Assembly (NCBI GenBank): GCA_043736155.1
Contig: JAYTDA010000222.1
Coordinates: 1-64,000, forward strand
DNA: 64,000 nt
From: JANNRR01 sp043736155
Lineage (GTDB): Bacteria > Pseudomonadota > Alphaproteobacteria > Rhodobacterales > Rhodobacteraceae
Direction: 5' to 3'
The notes below the pieces were generated by a model. The model was given only the letters and a program-made list of their open reading frames with translations. It did not search any database and was not told the origin of the DNA. A program made the translations under genes and the position numbers. This document shows, in pieces, positions 1-8,114 of this stretch (position 1 is the first letter of the stretch; the number at the start of each line of letters is the position of its first letter).

Positions 1-6
1 CACCAT

Positions 7-64
7 ACCCGACAAGAGGTGCGTGCAAGCACGACACCCGACAAGAGGGGCGTGCAAGCACGAC
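7..64. repeat. Tandem 29-bp repeat at the left edge
   Basis: Two copies of a 29-base unit lie head to tail at 7-35 and 36-64 and differ at one base. A third copy begins at 65 and decays. Each unit contains the small palindrome CGTGCAAGCACG. There is no spacer between copies, so this is a minisatellite-like repeat and not a CRISPR. It lies beyond the stop codon of the leftward ferredoxin gene and may continue outside the window. Bases 65-121 show nothing else. Confidence 0.7.
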
Positions 65-121
65 ACCCTACGTTTCATCCGGGACCGGACGCCAATCGGT
101 CAACCAAGAGGGCCGTTGGTA

Positions 122-433
122 TCAGATCTCGACCAGCACCTTGCCAGCTTCAACCCTGACCGGATAGATCGCCAGATTGATGCAGACCGGTGCCCCCTTG
201 GCTTCGCCGGTGCGATAGTCGAACCGGCCGTTGTGCTTGGGGCATTCCACGATGTAATCCATCACCAGACCACCGGACAGATGCACCTTTTCATGGGTAC
301 ACAGGCCATCGGTGCAGTAGAACTTGCCGTCCGGGCTTTGATAGATCGCAAAGGTGCGACCGTCATGGTCAAACCGGATCAGGTCTTCTTCGTCGACATC
401 ATCGGTGCTGCATGCCTCGATCCACTGTGCCAT
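122..433 (-). CDS. mocE: MocE-like Rieske [2Fe-2S] ferredoxin
   Basis: This is a 103-residue soluble Rieske-type ferredoxin. The cluster ligands are visible as C45-T-H47 and C64-P-K-H67, 19 residues apart from Cys to Cys. In rhizobial rhizopine catabolism MocE passes electrons to the MocD oxygenase. The start is the ATG at 433, since an upstream extension would run into the preceding gene. It lies 16 bases after the mocD stop on the same strand, so the two are surely co-transcribed. No ferredoxin reductase gene (mocF) is adjacent. The family is clear. The substrate of the oxygenase it serves is inferred from the neighbourhood. Confidence 0.85.
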   Translation of the reverse strand: MAQWIEACSTDDVDEEDLIRFDHDGRTFAIYQSPDGKFYCTDGLCTHEKVHLSGGLVMDYIVECPKHNGRFDYRTGEAKGAPVCINLAIYPVRVEAGKVLVEI

Positions 434-449
434 GATTGTCCTTTGAGCG

Positions 450-1565
450 TTATTCGGCAGCCAACGGATAGCCGTCGATGCCGGGTGTGGGTTGGCCGGG
501 TTCCAGATCACCGTGAAACTCCGGCCGATAGGGTTTTGCGGTGGCTGGCAGCTCTCGCTTGACGAACCAGTCGGGATTGCGGAACTGCTTGAAGATCGCC
601 GGCACGATTTCGCGGTAGGCTGAAATGATGCCGGAATGCGGCTCTGGCAGGTCGTGCTTGATCAGGGCATGCAGCTTTGGCAAGGCATGATAAGGCACCA
701 TCGGGAACATGTGATGTTCGACATGGTAGTTCATGTTCCAGTAGATGAACCGGCTGACCGGGTTGAGATAGACGGTGCGGCTGTTCAGGCGGTGGTCCAG
801 CACGTTTTCCGCCAACCCCAGGTGCTGCATGACACCGGTCATCACCATGTGCCAGGCCCCATACAGCCGGGGCAGCCCCACCAGCATCAGGGGCAGGATC
901 GACCCCATTGCCAGCGCCAGCAGCACAACGGCGGCATAGATCGCCAGATGAACCCTGGCCCAGAAAAACACCCTTGGCTGTTCCTGTTCAGGGATGAAGC
1001 TTTTGGTGGTGGCGGGCAGGATGCCAACGGCATTGCGCACCAGTTCGGGGAAATAGGCAATGGCATCGGAAATGCCGACATAACCCCCCATCAGTCTGAT
1101 CAGATCGGCGGGCCGCATCGCGACGATTTCGGGATCATGGCCGACGATGATCGTATGGGTATGATGCCGTGTATGGCTCCAGCGCCAGGTGACCGGGTTG
1201 CGCATCACCATGAAGCTGGCGACCTGATAGACGGCGTTGTTCATCCACTGGGTCTTGAATGCGGTGCCATGGCCACATTCGTGCCAGCGGCTGTCGGAAG
1301 ACGAGCCGTACAGAACGCCGTAAGCCAGAAAGAACGGCACGCACCACCAGGTCGGCCAGAAAAAGACCCCGAGGCCGCCGGTGACGATGAACGCCGCAAT
1401 CCAGATCAGCGTGTCGCGGATCGCCGGTTGGTCTGACCGCTTCATCAGCTCTTTCATCTGTGGCCGTGACACCTCGGAATGATACCATTCCGCCGAAATC
1501 AGCCCGATCTCCTCGGCGCGTTTGGCGTCGCGGCCCAGCAATGCATAGTCGCGATTCGTGCGCAT
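450..1565 (-). CDS. mocD: MocD-like membrane fatty-acid-desaturase-fold oxygenase
   Basis: This is a 371-residue integral membrane di-iron enzyme of the fatty acid desaturase superfamily. The three His boxes are intact: HECGHG at 95-100, HTRHHTH at 131-137 and HVEHH at 281-285, with hydrophobic segments around 53-90 and 205-235. In Rhizobium MocD with MocE removes the O-methyl group of the rhizopine 3-O-methyl-scyllo-inosamine. The ATG at 1565 is preferred because the residues before it look non-coding. It is divergent from the LacI gene and faces an inositol-type importer and dehydrogenase, which supports an inositol-derivative substrate. An ordinary lipid desaturase remains possible. Confidence 0.8.
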   Translation of the reverse strand: MRTNRDYALLGRDAKRAEEIGLISAEWYHSEVSRPQMKELMKRSDQPAIRDTLIWIAAFIVTGGLGVFFWPTWWCVPFFLAYGVLYGSSSDSRWHECGHGTAFKTQWMNNAVYQVASFMVMRNPVTWRWSHTRHHTHTIIVGHDPEIVAMRPADLIRLMGGYVGISDAIAYFPELVRNAVGILPATTKSFIPEQEQPRVFFWARVHLAIYAAVVLLALAMGSILPLMLVGLPRLYGAWHMVMTGVMQHLGLAENVLDHRLNSRTVYLNPVSRFIYWNMNYHVEHHMFPMVPYHALPKLHALIKHDLPEPHSGIISAYREIVPAIFKQFRNPDWFVKRELPATAKPYRPEFHGDLEPGQPTPGIDGYPLAAE

Positions 1566-1701
1566 CAAGCCGCCCTCCCCGTGGTTCGCCCCCGCTATGC
1601 GGCGGTTTGCCGGAGGGGGCAAGTCCTTCCTGAGGGTGTCTTGCAAAAACTATCAAAAACAATCATTGTGGTTTGGCGCTGGCTGAGGGGAATGCAAATC
1701 G

Positions 1702-2727
1702 ATGGCAAAACGGCCCACCATTGCCGATCTGGCCGAGGCTGCCGGTGTCAGCCTCGCCACGGTTGACCGGGTGCTGAACCGCCGCCACCCGGTGAAAGAG
1801 GCAACGGCGCTACGGGTGTTTGAAGCGGCACAGGCCATCGGCTACCACGCCACCACGCTGATCCAGACCCGCCTGGCTGCCGAACTGCCGGAAATCACCC
1901 TGGGCGTCGTGCTGCAAAAGCCCGATCAGGACTTTTACCGCAATCTCCGCCAGGCGGTGGAGGCTGCGGCGCAGGCCTTTGCCGGGGCGCGGATCAAACT
2001 GGTGATCGACTATCTGCATGGCCCCGCACCTGCCGACATTGCCGCGCAGATCACCGCTCTGGGCAACCGGGTCCAGGCTTTGGCGCTGACCTCGATGGAC
2101 CATCCGCGCATCGCCGATGCCGTGGCGGACCTGCAGGGGCGCGGGGTGCCGGTGTTTGCCCTGCTGTCGGATTTTGCCCAAGGCGTCCGGCACAGCTACA
2201 TCGGTTCCCATAATCTGCGCGTCGGCCGCACGGCGGCCTGGATGATCGCCCGCCGCTTGCCGCCGGGGGCGGAAATCGGGCTGTTTGTCGGCGGCCACCG
2301 CTGGCACGGCCATGCCTTGCGCGAAACCGGCTTTCGCAGCTTTTTCCGCGAGGCGGCGCCCGATGCGCTGGTGCTGGATACCCAGGTCAATCTGGACACT
2401 GCCGATCTGACCTATGAGGCGACGCTGTCACTGTTGGCGCGGCGGCCCCGGCTGGCGGGGCTGTATTGCGCCGGTGGCGGCATGGAGGGCACGGTGCAGG
2501 CGATCCGTGACGAAGGCAGCGGGCGCGGCATTGCGCTGGTGGTCAATGAGTTGACCGAGATCAGCCGTCTGGCGCTGAGTGACGGCATCGCTGTGCTGGC
2601 GATTGCCACCCCGATTGCCGAGCTTGCCGCCCGGGTGATGCAGATGGCGGCAACTGCTGTCACCGGGGCAGAAGTGCCGGGGCAGGTGTTTGTGCCAATG
2701 GCGCTGCATTTGCCGGAAAGCCTGTGA
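1702..2727 (+). CDS. LacI-family transcriptional regulator
   Basis: This is a 341-residue repressor-type regulator. An N-terminal LacI helix-turn-helix occupies about residues 5-50 (TIADLAEAAGVSLATVDRVL). A periplasmic-binding-protein-like effector domain covers about 60-335. It is transcribed away from mocDE, with 136 bases between the two starts, and toward the MocC-like gene and sugar ABC operon, so it most likely controls the cluster in response to an inositol-like sugar. The helix-turn-helix has the normal LacI layout. The effector is not determinable from sequence alone. Confidence 0.9.
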   Translation: MAKRPTIADLAEAAGVSLATVDRVLNRRHPVKEATALRVFEAAQAIGYHATTLIQTRLAAELPEITLGVVLQKPDQDFYRNLRQAVEAAAQAFAGARIKLVIDYLHGPAPADIAAQITALGNRVQALALTSMDHPRIADAVADLQGRGVPVFALLSDFAQGVRHSYIGSHNLRVGRTAAWMIARRLPPGAEIGLFVGGHRWHGHALRETGFRSFFREAAPDALVLDTQVNLDTADLTYEATLSLLARRPRLAGLYCAGGGMEGTVQAIRDEGSGRGIALVVNELTEISRLALSDGIAVLAIATPIAELAARVMQMAATAVTGAEVPGQVFVPMALHLPESL

Positions 2728-2767
2728 TCCGCCACCCGGCACAGGCCGCAATCCAGGCTGCAATCAT

Positions 2768-2853
2768 CGAAACTTTGGAATTTAAGGGTTGCAATACGAA
2801 ATTTTTGGAATATTTGTTCTATTGAAAATCGGACAGACCCGAGTCGGTCTGTC
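2768..2853 (+). promoter_or_regulatory. Candidate operator/promoter region of the moc/inositol operon
   Basis: The AT-rich gap between the LacI gene and the TIM-barrel gene holds two related direct repeats, CGAAACTTTGGAATTT at 2768-2783 and a similar copy at 2797-2813, 29 bases apart. Each is preceded by GCAAT. A perfect inverted repeat follows: GACAGACC at 2832-2839 and GGTCTGTC at 2846-2853. It ends only 10 bases before the start codon and overlaps the approach to the ribosome site. The arrangement suits regulator binding or a 5' hairpin. Which protein binds is not known. Confidence 0.45.
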
Positions 2854-2863
2854 ATGGGGGGAA

Positions 2864-3694
2864 ATGTCTTTGGCAAAAGTCTTGCAGGCACGCTTTGCCT
2901 TGAACCACATGGCTGCGCCACGGCTGAAGGTGGCAGAGTTTTTTGCCCTGTCGGCACAGCTTGGCTGCACTGAAGTCGAGATTCGGAATGATCTGGCGGG
3001 CAATGCCATTCTGGATGGCACCAGCGCCGCCAGCATCCGTGCCGCCGCAGCGCAACACGGGCAAAAGATCATCACCATCAACGCCTTGCAGCGGTTCAAC
3101 GAATGGAACCCGACCCGCGCCGCCGAAGCGGAGGATCTGGCCCGCTGCTGCGCCGAAACCGGGGCTGCCGCACTGATCCTGGTGCCAAAGAATGATGGCA
3201 CCGGTTGTGGCGATGATGAACGCAAAGCCAATCTGGCACAGGCGCTGCAAGGGCTGGCACCGATTCTGGAAAGCCATGGCATCCTGGGGTTTGTCGAACC
3301 GCTGGGTTTTGCAATCTGCTCGCTGCGCCGCAAATCCGAAGCGGCAGAGGTGATCGGGGCACTGGGGCTGGCGGGGCGGTTCCGCATCACCCACGATACG
3401 TTCCACCATCATCTGGCTGGTGAAGCATCGATTTTCCCGGACCTGACCGGGTTGATCCATATCTCTGGCGTCACCGATCCGGCGGTTTCGGTCGCCGACA
3501 TGCGCGACGTCCACCGGGTGCTGGTGGATGCCGCCGACCGGGTTGAAAACATCGCCCAGATCAGGGATTTGCTGGATGCCGGCGTCACCGCCCCCTGTTC
3601 GTTCGAGCCGTTTTCCGCTGCGGTTCACGACAGTGCGACACTGGCCGGCGATCTGTCGGTCTCAATGAATTACATCCGCGCCGCTCTGGGGTGA
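2864..3694 (+). CDS. MocC-like sugar isomerase/epimerase (TIM barrel)
   Basis: This is a 276-residue xylose-isomerase-like TIM-barrel protein of the family that includes MocC, IolE and IolH. Metal ligands expected for the family are visible in order: Glu in FVEPLGF, Asp and His in THDTFHHH, His in IHISGV and Glu in CSFEPF. The ATG at 2864 is chosen because GGGGGGAA lies just before it; an earlier start would extend into the operator-like DNA. It is the first gene of the operon with the ABC importer. It probably isomerises or dehydrates the keto-inositol produced by the dehydrogenase at 6.8 kb. Exact reaction unknown. Confidence 0.8.
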   Translation: MSLAKVLQARFALNHMAAPRLKVAEFFALSAQLGCTEVEIRNDLAGNAILDGTSAASIRAAAAQHGQKIITINALQRFNEWNPTRAAEAEDLARCCAETGAAALILVPKNDGTGCGDDERKANLAQALQGLAPILESHGILGFVEPLGFAICSLRRKSEAAEVIGALGLAGRFRITHDTFHHHLAGEASIFPDLTGLIHISGVTDPAVSVADMRDVHRVLVDAADRVENIAQIRDLLDAGVTAPCSFEPFSAAVHDSATLAGDLSVSMNYIRAALG

Positions 3695-3706
3695 GATGAC
3701 AGGTTG

Positions 3707-3724
3707 CCCCGCCACAAAGCGGGG
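3707..3724 (+). other. Small intercistronic hairpin
   Basis: CCCCGC and GCGGGG flank a six-base loop between the TIM-barrel stop and the binding-protein gene. There is no T-run. It may stabilise or punctuate the operon mRNA; too short to act clearly as a terminator. Confidence 0.35.
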
Positions 3725-3770
3725 TTCCGGGGGAAATAAAGGTGACCGGACACCCTTCGTGGAGGAAGCT

Positions 3771-4712
3771 ATGAAAAAGACCCTTATCGCTGCTGGTTTT
3801 GCCGCTCTGATGGGCACCAGCGCAATGGCAGATGGCATCGGCGTGTCGATGGCGCTGTTTGACGACAACTTTCTGACCGTTCTGCGCAACGGCATCCAGT
3901 CGCAGGCTGACACCGCTGGTCTGAAAGTGCAGATCGAAGACGCGCAAAACGACGTGGCCAAGCAGTTGGACCAGATCAACAACTTCATCGCTTCGGGCGT
4001 GTCGGCGATTATCGTCAACCCGGTTGACACCTCGGCGACCCAGGCGATGTCGGATGCCGCTGCCGCCGCCAATGTACCGCTGGTCTATGTGAACCGTCAG
4101 CCGATCAACATCGACAGCCTGCCGGACAACCAGGCGTTCGTGGCGTCGAACGAAGTGGACTCCGGCACGCTGGAAACCATTGCGCTGTGCGACAACTGGG
4201 CAGCCGAAGGCAAGACCGAAGTCAACGTCTATGTCATGCAGGGCGAACTCAGCAATCAGGCCGCAGTCCAGCGCACCGCCGACATCTATGACGTGATCGA
4301 AGCCGGCAAGTGCAAGGTCAAGGTCAACGTGATCGACCAGCAGACCGCCAACTGGTCGCGTGACCAGGCACAGTCGCTGATGACCAACTGGCTGTCCACC
4401 GGCACCGCGTTTGATGGCGTCATCGCCAACAACGACGAAATGGCGATTGGCGCCATCCAGGCGATGAAGGCTGCGGGCATCGACATGGCGACGGTTCAGG
4501 TCGGCGGTGTAGACGCCACCCAGGACGCTCTGGCTGCGATGCAGGCGGGTGATCTGGACGTGACCGTGTTCCAGAACGCTGCGGCCCAGGGCTCAGGCTC
4601 GTTGGACGCTGCGACCAAACTGGCTGCGGGCGAAGCCGTCGAGCAGAAGGTCTGGGTTCCGTTTGAACTGGTGACCCCGGCCAACCTGGCTGACTACACC
4701 GCCAAGAACTGA
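3771..4712 (+). CDS. Sugar (inositol/rhizopine-type) ABC transporter substrate-binding protein, MocB/IbpA-like
   Basis: This is a 313-residue periplasmic binding protein of the ribose/galactose type. A classic signal peptide is present (MKKTLIAAGFAALMGTSAMA, cleaved before DGIG). The mature part has the two-lobed fold pattern, including IIVNPVDTSATQ at the hinge and GVIANNDEMAIGAI in the second lobe. The ATG at 3771 follows GGAGGA by a few bases. It delivers ligand to the permease and ATPase encoded next. Neighbouring mocD, mocE, MocC-like and IolG-like genes point to an inositol or inosamine ligand. That assignment is contextual. Confidence 0.9.
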   Translation: MKKTLIAAGFAALMGTSAMADGIGVSMALFDDNFLTVLRNGIQSQADTAGLKVQIEDAQNDVAKQLDQINNFIASGVSAIIVNPVDTSATQAMSDAAAAANVPLVYVNRQPINIDSLPDNQAFVASNEVDSGTLETIALCDNWAAEGKTEVNVYVMQGELSNQAAVQRTADIYDVIEAGKCKVKVNVIDQQTANWSRDQAQSLMTNWLSTGTAFDGVIANNDEMAIGAIQAMKAAGIDMATVQVGGVDATQDALAAMQAGDLDVTVFQNAAAQGSGSLDAATKLAAGEAVEQKVWVPFELVTPANLADYTAKN

Positions 4713-4727
4713 TTTCTGCCAGAACCC

Positions 4728-4748
4728 GGGCCGCCCACCGGGCGGCCC
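4728..4748 (+). terminator. Strong hairpin between binding-protein and permease genes
   Basis: GGGCCGCCC and GGGCGGCCC form a perfect 9-bp stem with loop ACC, 16 bases after the binding-protein stop. No T-run follows and the operon continues. The likely role is to stabilise the 3' end of the binding-protein mRNA or to terminate partially, giving more binding protein than permease. Confidence 0.6.
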
Positions 4749-4846
4749 ACCGGGGGCGGCGCCTGCGTGCCACCCCCATTTCCCTTGCCCGCGACCTGAC
4801 CTGCGGACAAGGCTGACCAAAGCACAGATTGCAGCAGGGGGAAGAC

Positions 4847-5959
4847 GTGGCACAGCCGTCGCATGGCCTTGGAGGCCTGAAATACGACCCGACCAAAAAG
4901 ACCCGCGCCAACGAATGGAACGTTCTTGCGGCGCTGATCCTGATCGTGCTGGTGTTCGAAGTGCTGAACCGCATCAACGGCACCTCTTTCCTGTTCAACA
5001 TGCGCGACAATGTCGACACCTTGTTCAACCAGCAGCGGCTCGACATCATCGTGCTGCAAGTGGCGATCACCGGCATCATCGCCCTTGGTGCCACCCAGGT
5101 CATCATCCTTGGCGGCATTGATCTGTCGCCGGGTTCGGTTGTCGGTGCCACGGCGATGATCTCGATGAGTTTCGCCCAGACCGCGCTGGTCAACGGCAAT
5201 CCCAATCCCAAGGCGGTGTTCGGCGACTGGGCGATGGACCTGCCGGTGATCGTCCCGATCCTCGTCGGTCTGACCTGCGGGATAATCGCAGGCCTGATCA
5301 ATGGCTTGCTGATCGCCTATACCCGCATTCCGCCGTTTATCGCCACGCTGGGCATGATGGTGTCGGCCCGCGGTGTTGCGCGCTGGTGGTCGAACGGCCA
5401 GCCGGTCTCCTTTCCGAGCGAAAGTTACGGCGAACTGGCCAATGGCGACATTCTGGGCAATCTGACCTTCGGTCTGCTGTCCTGGGATGGCCAGAACCCC
5501 GCCGTGGTGTTCGTGGTGCTGGCGGTGCTGTTCCACCTGATCATGAAATACACGCTGTACGGCAAGCGCAGCTATGCCATCGGCTCGAACGAGGCGGCGG
5601 CGCGGATGTCGGGCATCAATGTCGATCACCACAAGGTGCTGGTCTATGCCATCGCCGGTCTGCTGTCGGCGGCGGCGGCGGTGCTGCTGACATCAAAGAC
5701 CCTGACGGCGCAGGCCGGGATGGGGGTGATGTATGAACTGGACGGCATCGCCATGGCGGTGATCGGCGGCATCTCGCTGTCGGGCGGGCGCGGCTCGATC
5801 ACCGGCACCGTGCTGGGGGCGCTGATCTTTTCGGTGATCATCTCGGGCTTCACCTCGATTCAGCTCGACGCCTATTATCAGGAGATGGTCAAGGGCGCGA
5901 TCATCGTCGGTGCCGTCGTGCTGGACCAGTGGCGGCAAAAATCGCGGACACGGGGGTAG
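4847..5959 (+). CDS. Sugar ABC transporter permease
   Basis: This is a 370-residue inner-membrane permease of the ribose/inositol (RbsC-like) family with roughly eight to ten hydrophobic segments. The family motif region LGATQVIILGGIDLSPGSVV is present near residue 85. The start is taken as GTG at 4847, because CAGGGGGAA sits at ideal spacing before it; a TTG at 4829 is also in frame but lacks a ribosome site. It forms the membrane channel with the ATPase encoded five bases downstream. Confidence 0.88.
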   Translation: MAQPSHGLGGLKYDPTKKTRANEWNVLAALILIVLVFEVLNRINGTSFLFNMRDNVDTLFNQQRLDIIVLQVAITGIIALGATQVIILGGIDLSPGSVVGATAMISMSFAQTALVNGNPNPKAVFGDWAMDLPVIVPILVGLTCGIIAGLINGLLIAYTRIPPFIATLGMMVSARGVARWWSNGQPVSFPSESYGELANGDILGNLTFGLLSWDGQNPAVVFVVLAVLFHLIMKYTLYGKRSYAIGSNEAAARMSGINVDHHKVLVYAIAGLLSAAAAVLLTSKTLTAQAGMGVMYELDGIAMAVIGGISLSGGRGSITGTVLGALIFSVIISGFTSIQLDAYYQEMVKGAIIVGAVVLDQWRQKSRTRG

Positions 5960-5963
5960 GGTC

Positions 5964-6731
5964 ATGAGCGGGAACATTCTTGAAACACGGCGGCTGACCA
6001 AGCATTACGGCGGCGTCCAGGCGCTGGAAGATGCCAATTTTACCCTGAAACCGGGGGAACATGTGGCGGTGGTCGGCGACAATGGCGCGGGGAAATCGAC
6101 CTTTGTGCGCCAGATCACCGGCGTTGAACAACGCACCTCGGGCCAGATCTTCTTTGACGGCCACGAAGTCAGCCATGCCGATCCGCTGGAGGCGCGCGAA
6201 GCCGGGATTGAAACCGTGTTCCAGACCTTGGCGCTGGCCGATGACCTTGATGTGCCCTCCAACCTCTATCTCGGCCGCGAGCTGTTCAAGTTTCGCCTTG
6301 GCCCGTTTTCGTGGCTCGACCGCAAGACCATGCGCGACGGCACCTTGAAGGCGCTGGAACGCACCGCGGTAAAGATCCCCAATATCGATAACCCGATCCG
6401 CAACATGTCGGGTGGCCAACGGCAATGCGTCTCCATCGCCCGCACCGCTGCGTTTGCGTCAAAGCTGGTGATCATGGATGAACCAACGGCGGCTTTGGGG
6501 GTGCAGGAAACCGCACAGGTCGAAAACATCATCCGTGGCCTGAAAGACCGCGGTGTGCCGCTGATCCTGGTCAGCCACAATCTGCGGCAGGTCTTTGATC
6601 TGGTCGACCGTATCGTGGTGTTTCGCCGGGGTCGCATCGTCGCGTCGCTGAACCGGGGGGAAACCGATGGCAATGACATCGTGTCCTACATCACCGGCGT
6701 CAAAGCCGGGATCGCCGAGCCCGCAGCCTGA
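5964..6731 (+). CDS. Sugar ABC transporter ATP-binding protein
   Basis: This is a 255-residue single-domain ABC ATPase. Walker A is GDNGAGKST at 38-46, the signature is MSGGQ at 148-152, and Walker B ends MDEPT at 171-175. The classical RbsA has two fused ABC domains. This half-size form, also seen in fructose-type (FrcA-like) systems, must work as a homodimer. It follows the permease by four bases. Its last codons overlap the first unit of a 16-bp tandem repeat (6720-6799), so the C-terminus may have been altered by repeat growth. Confidence 0.9.
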   Translation: MSGNILETRRLTKHYGGVQALEDANFTLKPGEHVAVVGDNGAGKSTFVRQITGVEQRTSGQIFFDGHEVSHADPLEAREAGIETVFQTLALADDLDVPSNLYLGRELFKFRLGPFSWLDRKTMRDGTLKALERTAVKIPNIDNPIRNMSGGQRQCVSIARTAAFASKLVIMDEPTAALGVQETAQVENIIRGLKDRGVPLILVSHNLRQVFDLVDRIVVFRRGRIVASLNRGETDGNDIVSYITGVKAGIAEPAA

Positions 6732-6799
6732 CAAACCCGCAGCCTGACAAACCCGCAGCCTGAAATTTCCGCAACCTGACAGACCCGCAGGCTGAAATG
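6720..6799 (+). repeat. Five tandem copies of a 16-bp repeat
   Basis: Units start at 6720, 6736, 6752, 6768 and 6784. The core CCCGCAGCCTGACAAA is exact in the first two copies and diverges progressively in the rest. The array begins inside the final codons and stop of the ABC ATPase and ends about 30 bases before the dehydrogenase gene. Slipped-strand expansion is the likely origin. No function is evident. Confidence 0.8.
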
Positions 6800-6828
6800 C
6801 CTGCGCCTTCCAACCTCCGAGGAACCCC

Positions 6829-7830
6829 ATGACCCTTCGTTTTGCCCTGTTGGGCGCTGGCCGCATCGGCAAAGTCCATGCCCGCGCCATTGCCGCCAAC
6901 CCTGATGCCACGCTGGTGGCGGTTGCCGATGCCTTTGCCGATGCGGCACAGGCGATTGCCAGCCAGTACGGCTGTGAAGTGCGCAGCATCGACGCCATTG
7001 CCGCCGCCAACAATGTCGATGCCGTGGTGATCTGCACCCCCACCACCACCCATGCCGACCTGATCGAACAGTTCGCCCGGGCCGGCAAGGCGATCTTTTG
7101 CGAAAAGCCGATCGATCTGAATGTGGCGCGGGTGATTGCCTGCCTGAAGGTGGTGGCAGAGACCAAAGCCAAGCTGATGGTCGGTTTCAATCGCCGGTTC
7201 GATCCGCATTTTGCCGCCGTCCGCGCTGCGATTGATGCCGGCAAGATCGGCGCTGTCGAACAGGTCACCATCATCTCTCGCGATCCGGGCGCGCCGCCTG
7301 CCGCCTATATCAAGCAATCCGGCGGGATTTTCCGCGACATGACCATTCACGATTTCGACATGGCGCGGTTCATGCTGGGCGAAGAGATTGCCACGGTTTC
7401 GGCGGTGGCATCGGTTCTGACCGACCCGGAAATCGGCAAACTGGGCGATTATGATGCCGTCAGCCTGATGCTGACCACCGCCACCGGCAAGCAATGCCTG
7501 ATCTCGAACTCGCGTCGCGCCACCTATGGCTATGACCAGCGGGTTGAAGTGCATGGTGCCAAAGGTGTGGTGTCGGCCGAGAACCAGCGCCCGGTGTCGA
7601 TTGAACTGGCCAACGCCGATGGCTATACCCGCCCGCCGCTGCATGATTTCTTCATGACCCGCTATACCGAGGCCTATGCCGCTGAAATCGCTGCCTTTGT
7701 TGCCGCTGTTACCAAGGGCGGCACACTGTCGCCATCAGGTCAGGACGGGTTGGTGGCGCTGGCGCTGGCCGATGCCGCGATCAAGTCGGTGGCTGAAAGC
7801 CGCGCTGTGAAGGTTTCGGAAATCCTGTAG
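6829..7830 (+). CDS. iolG: Inositol 2-dehydrogenase-like Gfo/Idh/MocA oxidoreductase
   Basis: This is a 333-residue NAD(P)-dependent dehydrogenase. The Rossmann motif is GAGRIGKVHA near residue 9, the catalytic Lys motif is CEKPID near 93, and the active-site run GGIFRDMTIHDFDMARF (about 165-181) holds the conserved Asp and His pair. This pattern matches IolG/MocA-type inositol 2-dehydrogenases. It is the last gene of the operon that starts at 2864, and oxidises the imported inositol-like sugar to its 2-keto form for the MocC-like enzyme. RBS CCGAGGAA precedes the ATG. Confidence in the family is very high; in inositol as substrate, fair. Confidence 0.87.
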   Translation: MTLRFALLGAGRIGKVHARAIAANPDATLVAVADAFADAAQAIASQYGCEVRSIDAIAAANNVDAVVICTPTTTHADLIEQFARAGKAIFCEKPIDLNVARVIACLKVVAETKAKLMVGFNRRFDPHFAAVRAAIDAGKIGAVEQVTIISRDPGAPPAAYIKQSGGIFRDMTIHDFDMARFMLGEEIATVSAVASVLTDPEIGKLGDYDAVSLMLTTATGKQCLISNSRRATYGYDQRVEVHGAKGVVSAENQRPVSIELANADGYTRPPLHDFFMTRYTEAYAAEIAAFVAAVTKGGTLSPSGQDGLVALALADAAIKSVAESRAVKVSEIL

Positions 7831-7866
7831 CACCCGGTCGGGAACCCGGCCCGGCACCCGGTACCA

Positions 7867-7895
7867 CGCCGCCCCGGCCCTGAGCCGGGGCGGCG
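7867..7895. terminator. Perfect 12-bp GC-rich hairpin, probable terminator
   Basis: CGCCGCCCCGGC and its exact complement flank a five-base loop 36 bases after the dehydrogenase stop. No T-run follows. The inner 19 bases (7872-7890) are a variant of a palindrome repeated at 21437 and 58331. The rest of the gap up to 8114 holds another weak GC hairpin and no gene that I can support. Confidence 0.55.
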
Positions 7896-8114
7896 ATCTG
7901 ACAGCCGGAGGGGCGGGCCTGTGCCTGCCCCGCCAGCCCCGGGTCCCCAGCCGGTTTCTCAATGTTAACGGATTGTTGCAACAGCCGCCCGCTGCTGCCA
8001 GGGTCGGGCGATCTTCCGCCGGTTGCCCGGGCCCGTTGCCATTGGCCCCTGCCTGCCCCTGTGGTATCCGCCGCGTCACAGGTGAACGGCGCCTTTTGGG
8101 GGCCAGAGGCGGAT

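Noticed and set aside
7..64. CRISPR array at the left edge
   Set aside because: The 29-base units are adjacent with no spacers and there are only two full copies, so this is a tandem repeat.
636..1436. 266-residue open frame opposite the desaturase gene
   Set aside because: The His-rich repeats are the complement of the desaturase coding frame; no family signature.
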